NCBI GenBank assembly: GCA_017995495.1
Contig: JAGOIS010000052.1
Coordinates: 1-6,798 of the forward strand
Length of the DNA: 6,798 nucleotides
DNA from: Candidatus Cloacimonadota bacterium
Lineage (GTDB): Bacteria; Cloacimonadota; Cloacimonadia; Cloacimonadales; Cloacimonadaceae
Direction of reading: 5' to 3'
Position 1 is the first letter of the stretch. Each line of letters opens with the position of its first letter. The notes below the pieces were generated by a model. That model ran no database searches. It had not been told where the DNA came from and was given only the letters and a program-made list of their open reading frames with translations. The position numbers and the translations under genes are program-made. This document shows positions 1-6,619 of the stretch, one piece after another.

Positions 1-2519
1 TTGGGATAGTTGTTGGCATCCAGAGTGAGCACCGGGATCATGGGATCATCGCTGGAGGTGCCATATTCAACGATGGCACGGAGCATGATCTCGCCGTTGG
101 TGACAGGTTCCCAATCGGTGATCTTCTTGTAGCTGTTGCCATTGGCAGAGGTGTCCAGGCCGATCGCGGAGGCGTTGGTGGTTTCCATGATGGCGAGGTA
201 GAATTCACCGTCAGGAACGTTGACGCCGGCGGGCAGGGTAATCCAGTTCCAGCCAGGTACAACGCTGGCGGCGGGGAACTGCAGCTGGGCCAGCTGGGTG
301 CCGGGCATGCCGCCTGTGCCGTCGTTGTCGAACACGCGGACGATGATGCCGGCGGTTCCCTGGGTGTGAACGAATACCTTGGCAAATTTGACGGTGACGT
401 ATTGGCCGTAGCTGTGTTTCACCGCCATCTGCTTGGTGGAGCCGACGTTGAAGCCTTCCTCGGCGGTGCCGTCGTCATGAGAGAGTTCGACATGCGAATC
501 CGGCATCACGAAGGCGACGGCCGCGTTTGAAGGTTCGGATAGGTGTTCGCCATGCACGCCTTTCACAACGTAGCTGTGAATTCCGCCGGGAACATCTTCG
601 TGGGTGAAGGTGAGCACATCCGCTCCCACTGAACCAACCTCAGCACCATCGCAGTAGATCTTGTAGCCATCGATGAGGCGGGTCTGGCCGGCATTGTCAT
701 CGATCTCGGTGTATTCATTCGTGGAGGGATTGTAACCCAGGACGAATTCCTTGCCAGTCCCATCCGTCACATAGATCCGGATATTCCAGTTCAGGTTGGC
801 GGCGGAGGTTAGGGAGTTGATCGTTCTCCATTGGCCTTGCCAGCGGATCAAGTTTCCGTAACCCACAATATGGGGACCGGCATCGTATCCTGCAGGTCTG
901 CCGGTTTGGGTGTTGCAGCGGTAACCGGCCATCATCTGCGTGCCTGCGGGAATCACCCACGGGGTGGTGAGTTCAATCTCATTCCAGGCGTCGATGGTGG
1001 GTGAGGGAATGGCCTGCTCATAGGCAATTTCGTTATCATCTCCGGTCCAAATGCGCATGGCATACTCGCAGTTGGCTTCTCCGGGGAAGAACCTGAACTT
1101 GGTGATGTACATGCCCACATAGGGGAAGATGCCGTAATCGCCGATGGCGTCCCACTTGGCGGCAACGTCGAAATCCTGGGCATTGTTGGTTCCGAATTTA
1201 TTGGCATTCTCTCCGTCATAATGCAACCAGCTGGGGAAAATATGATCTGAAGGCAGCCAGGTCAGGGTAACATCATTGGCGGCAACAGTTGCCTCAAGGT
1301 TGAGCGGAGGATCGAGCTTGATCTCATTGTAGATGGTCACGTTGTCGATCATGATGCCGATGCCATCAACTGCATCCGCGTCGCTCTGGAAGTACCAGCG
1401 GAACTTGACGGTCTGACCGGCATACTGAGAGATGTCTCCATCCAGTGAATAGGCTTCCACCATGGAAAACCAGGTGTCCGGAGCGTCTGAATAGACGTAG
1501 TTCGATCCAGCCGGGTTTCCGTAGGGGTTGCTCATGGCGTACCAGGTGAGGCCATTGTTAACTGAGATCTCCCAGCCCCAGTAATCCACCTCCGGGAACT
1601 CGTCGGGGTCCGTGAAGGCGCCCTTGATCATGAAGTCGGCGCGGACGCCACCTTCTGTGGGAAGTTCGATGGGAGGGCTGACCAGGTAGTTAAGCATGTT
1701 GGGGTTGTAGGTGCCCTGTTCATTTTGGCAGAGCATGACGTGGGTGGGCGAGGGAGCTTCCGCTTCCTCAGCCAGGTGCCAGATGTCTCCACCCACCGGG
1801 ACCATGCTGGCCCAGGTCATTTGGCCATCGACGACGCCAGCGTTGGTATATCCGCCATAGGCGATATCGTCAACCATCATGCCAAACATGGCGGGCGCGT
1901 CACCAGTGTCGTAAGCCGGGTCGGAACCAAAGGCAAAGCGGATCTTCACGCTCTGGCCGACGTAGGCGGACAGGTCAAAACTGGCGTCGATCCAATCGTC
2001 TTGGACTCCACCCCAAGCGGGGATGTTGGGTCCTTCGCCATGCTGGAATCCAAAGGAATAGGCGCTGGTGATGTTATAGGCGGGGGTGCCGGAGATGGGT
2101 GTCCAGGTGGTTCCGCCATCTGTGGAAACGCGGACGTTGCAGGCATCCCAGCCAGTGTAGGGCGCTGACGCTCCACCCGGGTCTTCAACGTTGTAACGTA
2201 ATTTGAAGGTTAGCGTGGCATTTTCGGACGTAAGGGTTTGAGCGGGGGTGTCCAAAACCAGATATTGGGCGCTATAATAGCCGCCGATGCCCGATCCGGA
2301 GGCGAGGGCGGGATCGCCCATCCACCAGACGTCACCCTGGGCTCCGCCGTAGCTGTAGACGTGCCAGTTGTTGGGTGGAATGCTGCCGTCTATATGCGTC
2401 CAGCCTTCCGTTCCTTCTTCAAAGGTTTCCTGCCATGCCACCAATTCGTAGCGGGTAACGTTGGCAAACATGGCTGTGACAAGCATTAGGGCCAATAGTA
2501 TCAGCCATCTTGTTTTCAT
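1..2519 (-). CDS. Secreted multidomain surface protein (MAM/jelly-roll x2, split FnIII, two related beta domains), 3' end missing
   Basis: The reading frame is open from an ATG at 2519 to the left edge: 839 full codons plus two bases, no stop, so the gene is truncated. Residues 1-19 form a signal peptide (MKTR, then a hydrophobic run ending MFA). Residues about 29-222 and 231-398 are tandem MAM/choice-of-anchor-J-like jelly rolls. Both share a VSTDGGTTW-like strand (131-139; ISVNNGLTW 318-326), a D-S-YxGQxVK-R strand (182-194; 362-374) and a G-M-VDDI or G-MIDNV end (213-219; 388-394). An FnIII domain begins at 401 (PPLNLEA, VTLTWLPS), is interrupted by a beta domain at about 428-586, and resumes near 614 (DGYKIYCDG) to 672. 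Residues 677-818 form a second beta domain. The last residues, PVLTLDANNYP, resemble the start of a NYPNPFNP-type sorting domain. The start is fixed by a perfect SD. No catalytic motif is visible. A cell-surface or extracellular binding role is inferred; the exact function is unknown. Confidence 0.9.
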   Translation of the reverse strand, partial: MKTRWLILLALMLVTAMFANVTRYELVAWQETFEEGTEGWTHIDGSIPPNNWHVYSYGGAQGDVWWMGDPALASGSGIGGYYSAQYLVLDTPAQTLTSENATLTFKLRYNVEDPGGASAPYTGWDACNVRVSTDGGTTWTPISGTPAYNITSAYSFGFQHGEGPNIPAWGGVQDDWIDASFDLSAYVGQSVKIRFAFGSDPAYDTGDAPAMFGMMVDDIAYGGYTNAGVVDGQMTWASMVPVGGDIWHLAEEAEAPSPTHVMLCQNEQGTYNPNMLNYLVSPPIELPTEGGVRADFMIKGAFTDPDEFPEVDYWGWEISVNNGLTWYAMSNPYGNPAGSNYVYSDAPDTWFSMVEAYSLDGDISQYAGQTVKFRWYFQSDADAVDGIGIMIDNVTIYNEIKLDPPLNLEATVAANDVTLTWLPSDHIFPSWLHYDGENANKFGTNNAQDFDVAAKWDAIGDYGIFPYVGMYITKFRFFPGEANCEYAMRIWTGDDNEIAYEQAIPSPTIDAWNEIELTTPWVIPAGTQMMAGYRCNTQTGRPAGYDAGPHIVGYGNLIRWQGQWRTINSLTSAANLNWNIRIYVTDGTGKEFVLGYNPSTNEYTEIDDNAGQTRLIDGYKIYCDGAEVGSVGADVLTFTHEDVPGGIHSYVVKGVHGEHLSEPSNAAVAFVMPDSHVELSHDDGTAEEGFNVGSTKQMAVKHSYGQYVTVKFAKVFVHTQGTAGIIVRVFDNDGTGGMPGTQLAQLQFPAASVVPGWNWITLPAGVNVPDGEFYLAIMETTNASAIGLDTSANGNSYKKITDWEPVTNGEIMLRAIVEYGTSSDDPMIPVLTLDANNYP
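66..491 (-). other. Second, non-nested copy of the beta domain in the secreted protein
   Basis: Residues about 677-818 follow the same order of marks as the inserted domain at 762-1238: HDDGTAEEGF against HYDGEN, KFAKVFVH against ITKFRFF, IIVRVFDNDG against AMRIWTGDD, WNWITLPAGVNVPDGEFYLAI against WNEIELTTPWVIPAGTQMMAG, and a closing MLRAIVEY against NIRIYV. This is a by-eye alignment that suggests a diverged duplication of one jelly-roll-like fold. Domain borders are approximate. Confidence 0.55.
762..1238 (-). other. Beta domain inserted inside the FnIII domain of the secreted protein
   Basis: Residues about 428-586 sit between the first two FnIII strands (401-424) and the rest of FnIII (about 614-672). 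Readable marks are WLHYDGEN at the start, YITKFRFFPGEANCEY (471-486), MRIWTG (488-493), WNEIELTTPWVIPAG (512-526), GYRCNTQTGRPAGYDAGP (532-549) and NWNIRIYV (577-584) at the end. I recall similar blocks inserted in FnIII modules of secreted FCB proteins. The boundaries are estimates. Confidence 0.6.
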
Positions 2520-2530
2520 TGATCCTCCTT
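2520..2530 (-). promoter_or_regulatory. Ribosome binding site of the secreted-protein gene
   Basis: The minus strand reads AAGGAGG (2530-2524), four bases (ATCA), then ATG at 2519. This is a near-perfect anti-Shine-Dalgarno match and settles the start, which also gives a complete signal peptide. Confidence 0.85.
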
Positions 2531-2559
2531 ATGAATCAAGGGATATGTTCTCAATAATC

Positions 2560-2589
2560 CAAATAGACTTGATTGCGATTTTCTGTCAA
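2560..2589 (-). promoter_or_regulatory. Candidate promoter of the secreted-protein gene
   Basis: On the minus strand there is a perfect TTGACA (2589-2584), a 16-base spacer and TCTATTTG (2567-2560). Read as a sigma70 promoter, TCTATT would be a 4/6 match to the -10 box. Read in the Bacteroidota style, TTG-N19-TAnnTTTG is matched except for one base (C for A). An A-rich stretch lies just upstream (complement of 2593-2599). Transcription would begin near 2555-2552, leaving a leader of about 35 bases. Separate transcription from the ABC operon is inferred. Confidence 0.5.
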
Positions 2590-2612
2590 TCAGTTTTTTC
2601 TGTTATGATTGA
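2568..2612. repeat. Cluster of GATTG/CAATC half-sites over the secreted-gene promoter
   Basis: TGATTG (2570-2575), CAATCA (2587-2592) and TGATTGA (2606-2612) alternate in orientation. They form a 6-base and a 7-base perfect inverted repeat that share the middle arm, which overlaps the -35 box. AATCAAG (2534-2540) and CTTGATT (2568-2574) form a further 7-base pair. This could be an operator, but the region is AT-rich and short matches are expected by chance. Confidence 0.25.
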
Positions 2613-2691
2613 AGACGTGCAAATTCCATTCCAAGGGCGGAGACGAAATAGCGTCCCAATCTGTTTTTAGACAAAGCCTTGGCTGCCTGGC

Positions 2692-4851
2692 TCATGTGTA
2701 TTGAAGCCGGTACAAATCGTAATAAAGCCCCTTGGCGTCAAGCAGATCGAAGTGGGAACCTTCCTCCACGACCTCGCCCTTGTGCAGCACGATGATGCGG
2801 TCGGCATGCTGGATGGTGGAAAGGCGGTGGGCGATGATGATCGAAGAGCGGTTCACGATCAGCTTGGCCAGGGCGTCCTGGATCAGCAGTTCGGTTTCCG
2901 TGTCGATATTGGAGGTGGCCTCGTCCAGGATGAAGATGGAGGGGTCGTAGGCCAGCACGCGCGCAAAGGCGATCAGCTGCCTCTGCCCGGTGGAGAGGGT
3001 GGCGCCGCGCTCCATCACAGGTTCGTCGTAGCCCTGGGGCAGCTTGCTGATGAATTTGTCCGCGTTCACGTATTTCGCCACCTGGATGATCTGGTCGCGG
3101 GTGAGAACGCTGTTGTTCAGGGCAATGTTGTCCCTGATGTTGCCGCTGAAGATGAAAACGTCCTGCTGCACTATGCCCACGTTCTTGCGCAGGTCTGCCA
3201 AGGCGTATTGAGCCAGGGGTTTGCCGTCCAGCAAGATCTCTCCCTTCTGGTAGGGATACATGCCCAGGATCAGGTTCACGATCGAGGTCTTGCCGCTGCC
3301 GGTATGGCCCACCAAGGCGATCTTCTCTCCTGGCCGGATCTTGAAGCTGATGTCTTTCAACACCCACTCGCCTGGATTGTAGGCCAGCCAGACGTTTTTG
3401 AACTCGATCTCGCCTTTCAGCTTGGCGTCGCCGGCCAAGGAGTCGCGGTAATCCTCAGGATCCTGGTCCATCAGGTCGAAGATGCGTTCCGCGCCCGCCA
3501 GGGCTCCCTGCAGTACGTTGAATTTTTCCGAAAAGTCGTTGATCGGCTGGAAGAGTTTGGTGATATACTGCGTGAAAGCCATCAGCAAGCCGATGGTTAT
3601 GGCGCTGCGCAGGATCTGGCCGCCGCCGTACCAGATGATCAGGGCGACGGCGATCTGCGAACTGACGTGGATGATCGGTCGGAAGAATGCGAACAGCTTC
3701 ATCTGCTTCAGGGAGGTGGTGAAGTAGTGCTGGTTGATGCTGGAAAACTCATCCCTCTTGTGGAAATACTGGTTGAAGAGCTGGATGATCTTCTGGCCGC
3801 TGATATGCTCTGCCAGAGTGGCGTTCAGAGCGGCAAGTTGTTTACGGACTTCGCGGTAGAGCACCCGGGTGCGTTTGCGGAACTCGCGGATCACCCAGAT
3901 GACCAGCGGCAGGATGACAAAGCTGATCAGGGCCAGCTTCCAGTCAAGGATCAGCATCAGCACCACGATCGCTACGATCATCAGCACATCCTGGAAGAGG
4001 GTGATCACCCCCGAGGAGAGCATCTCGTCGATGGCGCGGATGTCGTTGGTGACGCGGGTCACCAGCCGGCCGACAGGATTTTTGTCGAAATATTGCACCG
4101 GCATACGCTGCATGTGGGCGAAAACGTCGTGGCGCAGGTCGTTCATGGCTTTCTGGGAGAAGGTGGTGGTGATCACCATCTGGGAGTAACCAGCCACAAA
4201 ACGCAGGATGCTGATCGCCAAAAAGGCCAGGGCCAGCCAGATCAGGTTGTGCGCGGCTTCGCTGCGCGTTTCAAAGCGTTCCTTGCCGGGGATCTTGCCC
4301 AGTTGATCCCGCTGCAGCGCGATCTTGCCGTTGCCCACTCTGAACCAGCCTTCGAGGCCGCCTTTTTGACCTGAGGGATTGGTATTTTCCTGCAGGTATT
4401 TGTTCAGAATGGCCACGTTTGCGGGTTTGTCCTCGATCAGAAACACCTTGGCGGTGGAGAGCACACCCTGGGATTGCAGATCCAGAACGTCTGTGCGGTT
4501 GATCTTGTTCATTTCCTTGCTGGGGATGACCAGGAAAAACTTGTCACCCTCAGCCAGTTTCTTGAGCTTCAGGATCTCGTATTTGGCCAGGAAAGCGTCG
4601 ATCCCGGCTTTGCTGTCAAAGATGGCAATGTTCTTATCCGAAACTATATAATCGTCGATGGCGCGCTGCTGGATGAGTGGCTGGACCAGTTCCGCCCCCG
4701 CCACCACCATAAGGATGAGAAAGGAGATAACCACCCACTTGAGATAGGGTAGAAGATAGCGCAACATCCTGCCGTAGAGGCGCTTGTCGAAAACTCTGTT
4801 CTTGAGGTCGTCTTCCGCGAAGCCGCCACGGCCCGGTCCGCCGCCCATCAT
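2692..4851 (-). CDS. ABC exporter half-transporter, catalytic-site subunit (MdlB/YheH/BmrD-like), with large extracytoplasmic loop insertion
   Basis: This 719-residue membrane-domain/ATPase fusion is likely the second half of a heterodimeric exporter in the inner membrane, moving an unknown substrate outward using ATP. The N-terminus is Gly-rich and cytoplasmic (MMGGGPGRGG). TM1 is about 36-58; TM2 about 202-226; TM3-TM4 about 283-322; TM5-TM6 about 388-436. The ATPase domain runs from about 480: A-loop Tyr491, Walker A GHTGSGKT (515-522), Q-loop Gln563, signature LSTGQ (619-623, Thr for the usual Gly), Walker B IFILD ending Asp643 with catalytic Glu644, D-loop SNID (647-650), H-loop His675. 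Residues about 69-199 are an insertion in the TM1-TM2 loop, explaining the length against the usual 580-600. Start: GGAGG (4860-4856) lies 4 bases from the ATG at 4851 and 7 from a second ATG at 4848, so Met2 may be the real start. The ATG at 4851 overlaps the upstream stop as ATGA. Confidence 0.95.
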   Translation of the reverse strand: MMGGGPGRGGFAEDDLKNRVFDKRLYGRMLRYLLPYLKWVVISFLILMVVAGAELVQPLIQQRAIDDYIVSDKNIAIFDSKAGIDAFLAKYEILKLKKLAEGDKFFLVIPSKEMNKINRTDVLDLQSQGVLSTAKVFLIEDKPANVAILNKYLQENTNPSGQKGGLEGWFRVGNGKIALQRDQLGKIPGKERFETRSEAAHNLIWLALAFLAISILRFVAGYSQMVITTTFSQKAMNDLRHDVFAHMQRMPVQYFDKNPVGRLVTRVTNDIRAIDEMLSSGVITLFQDVLMIVAIVVLMLILDWKLALISFVILPLVIWVIREFRKRTRVLYREVRKQLAALNATLAEHISGQKIIQLFNQYFHKRDEFSSINQHYFTTSLKQMKLFAFFRPIIHVSSQIAVALIIWYGGGQILRSAITIGLLMAFTQYITKLFQPINDFSEKFNVLQGALAGAERIFDLMDQDPEDYRDSLAGDAKLKGEIEFKNVWLAYNPGEWVLKDISFKIRPGEKIALVGHTGSGKTSIVNLILGMYPYQKGEILLDGKPLAQYALADLRKNVGIVQQDVFIFSGNIRDNIALNNSVLTRDQIIQVAKYVNADKFISKLPQGYDEPVMERGATLSTGQRQLIAFARVLAYDPSIFILDEATSNIDTETELLIQDALAKLIVNRSSIIIAHRLSTIQHADRIIVLHKGEVVEEGSHFDLLDAKGLYYDLYRLQYT
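4255..4647 (-). other. About 130-residue insertion in the first extracytoplasmic loop of the second ABC subunit
   Basis: Residues about 69-199 lie between TM1 and TM2, where exporters of this family usually have a loop of roughly 15-20 residues. The stretch is soluble and looks alpha/beta: KFFLVIPS (104-111) and AKVFLIED (134-141) read as strands, separated by charged helical-looking segments, then GWFRVGNGKIALQRDQLGK (168-186). By topology it should face the periplasm. I do not recognise the fold. From memory, BmrD-type subunits also carry extra sequence in this loop, so the position has precedent. Confidence 0.7.
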
Positions 4852-6599
4852 AAATCCTCCCCTTCCAAGCGGGCCCGGATGCGCTGTTTCTCGTATAGTT
4901 CGTGGTAAAGACCGCCCTGGGCGACCAGTTCGTCATGGGTGCCGCGCTCGGTGATCTTTCCCTCGCCCAGCACGATGATATGGTCCGCGTGCTGGATGGA
5001 GGAGATGCGGTGGGCGATGATGATGGTGGTTTTGCCTTTGCGGGTTTCGATCAATTTTTCCAGGATGAAGCGTTCGGTTTTGGTGTCCACCGCGGAAAGG
5101 GCGTCGTCCAGGATCAGGATCTCCGGATTGGTGAGGAGGGCTCTGGCGATGGCCACGCGCTGTTTCTGGCCGCCTGAGAGGGTCACGCCGCGTTCGCCGA
5201 TCACAGTGTCGAATTTGTGCTCAAAGTCCATGATCTCGTCATGGATCTGGGCGAGTTTGGCGGCCTCAAACACCTGTTCAGTGCTGGTTTCGGGGCTGCC
5301 CAAGCGGATGTTGTTGGAGATCGAATCCGAGAACAGGAAAATGTCCTGCGGCACCAGCACCATGTCGCGCCGGAGAACGTTCAGGGGAATTCTGTGCAGC
5401 ATGTGCCCGTCGATCAGGATGCTGCCTTTGGGTGGTTCATAGATGCGCACCAGCAGTTCGATCAGGGTGGTTTTGCCACAGCCGGTGGGGCCAACCACGG
5501 CCAGGGTCTTGCCGTCGGAGATGGAGGTGCTGATGTCGTCAAAGATGAGGGGGAGGTTTTCCCCATAGCGGAAACTCAGATCGCGGATTTCGATGTTGCC
5601 CTGAATGGCTTTGATGCTGTCATCGGCCTCGCTGTCATCGATCTCGGGCGCGGTTTCAAAGATCTCGTTCAGGCGTTTGAGGCTGGCGGTGCCCCTCTGA
5701 TACATGTCCACGATCCAGCCGATGGCGATCATGGGCCAGACCAGCATGCCCAGATACTGGAAGAAAGCGATGAACTGCCCGATGGTGATGTCGCCGCGGA
5801 TGGCGGCCCGGCCGCCGAAAAACAATGTGATGATCATCGAAAGGCTGATGATCAGGCTCTGGAAGGGGTGGAAAAAGCCCGCGATCCTGGCCATGCGGAT
5901 GTTTTCCTGCACATATTGCCAGGAAACCTCATCCACCTTGTCCAGCTCGGGTTTCTCCTGGCCAAAGGCCTTGATGATGCGGATGCCGGAAATGCTTTCC
6001 TGAATGGCGCCGGAGAGGCTGGCAAAGCTCTTCTGCACCCGGAAGAAGCTCTTGTGCATCTTCTTGCCGAAAATGGTTATGGTGATCGTCAGGATGGGCA
6101 TCGGCAGCACCGCCAGCCCCGTGAGGCGCCAGTCGATCGAGCCCATGAAGCTGAAACTGGCGATCGTCATCAGCACGATGTCCATGGCCGCGATCAGGCC
6201 CATGCCAAAGAGCATCCGCACAGCGTTCAGGTCGTTGGTGGCGTAAGCCATCAGGTCACCGGTCTTGCTGCGGTTGAAGAAATTCTGCGAAAGCTTCAGC
6301 AGGTGGTTGTAAAAATCCTGGCGTAGATACTTCTCTATCGTAAATGAATTGCCGATGATCAGGATGCGCCAGAAATAGCGCAGCACCATCACCGCCAGGG
6401 CCAGGCCGATGATGATCAGGGCCACCCAGATCAGTCCTGTGGAGGTGATTTTGCGTTCCTGGATGCTGTCGATGGCGTATTGCATCACCCGCGGTGTGAT
6501 CAACTGCACGATGTCCACCAGGATCAGCATCACAATGCCCCCGGCTATTTTGCCATAACTCTTCTTCAGATATGGAAGTATGGCATCAAATGTCCGCAT
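4848..6599 (-). CDS. ABC exporter half-transporter, degenerate-site subunit (MdlA/YheI/BmrC-like)
   Basis: This is a 583-residue inner-membrane exporter half of normal family length. Six membrane segments fall at about 15-36, 55-79, 133-153, 156-178, 245-264 and 272-296. The ATPase domain begins near 335: A-loop Tyr345, Walker A GPTGCGKT (370-377), Q-loop Gln418, intact signature LSGGQ (474-478), Walker B ILILD (494-498) followed by Asp499 where a catalytic Glu is usual, D-loop SAVD (502-505), H-loop His530. The Asp is the hallmark of the non-catalytic site in heterodimeric exporters (TM287, BmrC, MdlA pattern), so it should pair with the downstream protein. Start: ATG at 6599 is preceded by GAGAGGAG with a 5-base gap. 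An in-frame TTG at 6623 adds eight residues but has no better SD and would place this SD inside the gene. The stop overlaps the next gene's ATG. A homodimer is unlikely; the substrate is unknown. Confidence 0.95.
   Translation of the reverse strand: MRTFDAILPYLKKSYGKIAGGIVMLILVDIVQLITPRVMQYAIDSIQERKITSTGLIWVALIIIGLALAVMVLRYFWRILIIGNSFTIEKYLRQDFYNHLLKLSQNFFNRSKTGDLMAYATNDLNAVRMLFGMGLIAAMDIVLMTIASFSFMGSIDWRLTGLAVLPMPILTITITIFGKKMHKSFFRVQKSFASLSGAIQESISGIRIIKAFGQEKPELDKVDEVSWQYVQENIRMARIAGFFHPFQSLIISLSMIITLFFGGRAAIRGDITIGQFIAFFQYLGMLVWPMIAIGWIVDMYQRGTASLKRLNEIFETAPEIDDSEADDSIKAIQGNIEIRDLSFRYGENLPLIFDDISTSISDGKTLAVVGPTGCGKTTLIELLVRIYEPPKGSILIDGHMLHRIPLNVLRRDMVLVPQDIFLFSDSISNNIRLGSPETSTEQVFEAAKLAQIHDEIMDFEHKFDTVIGERGVTLSGGQKQRVAIARALLTNPEILILDDALSAVDTKTERFILEKLIETRKGKTTIIIAHRISSIQHADHIIVLGEGKITERGTHDELVAQGGLYHELYEKQRIRARLEGEDL
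4856..4860 (-). promoter_or_regulatory. Ribosome binding site of the second ABC gene, inside the end of the first
   Basis: GGAGG (minus strand, within a GGAAGGGGAGG run) lies in the last codons of the upstream gene. It is 4 bases from the ATG at 4851 and 7 bases from the ATG at 4848, and the latter spacing is more typical. With the ATGATG/TGA overlap it supports coupled translation of the two subunits. Confidence 0.75.
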
Positions 6600-6604
6600 T
6601 CGTT

Positions 6605-6612
6605 CTCCTCTC
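6605..6612 (-). promoter_or_regulatory. Ribosome binding site of the first ABC gene
   Basis: The minus strand reads GAGAGGAG, five bases (AACGA), then ATG at 6599. It decides in favour of this ATG over the in-frame TTG at 6623. Confidence 0.75.
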
Positions 6613-6619
6613 GGTATTT

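Noticed and set aside
1725..2168. A 147-codon plus-strand frame within the surface-protein region
   Set aside because: The minus-strand frame here encodes two repeated jelly-roll domains with conserved motifs; the plus frame is Gly/Val-rich with no identifiable feature.
2640..2657. Hairpin GGGACG-CTATTT-CGTCTC (minus strand) after the exporter operon as a terminator
   Set aside because: The stem is only six pairs, one of them G-U, and no T-run follows on the minus strand. The T-run at 2663-2668 is on the plus side, where the stem is weaker and no plus gene exists.
2671..2691. AGCC...GGCT stem right after the stop of the second ABC gene as a terminator
   Set aside because: It has four base pairs around a ten-base loop and is followed by an interrupted TTTGTCT. 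This is too weak to call.
2701..4374. A 557-codon open frame on the plus strand opposite the second ABC gene
   Set aside because: It is antisense to a clear ABC exporter with every ATPase motif. Its translation is skewed to Asp, His, Gln and Val with no recognisable domain, as expected from the reverse of GC-rich codons.
5217..6326. A 369-codon open frame on the plus strand opposite the first ABC gene
   Set aside because: It has the same His/Asp/Gln-rich composition, lies wholly within the reverse strand of a confident gene, and shows no membrane or enzyme motif.
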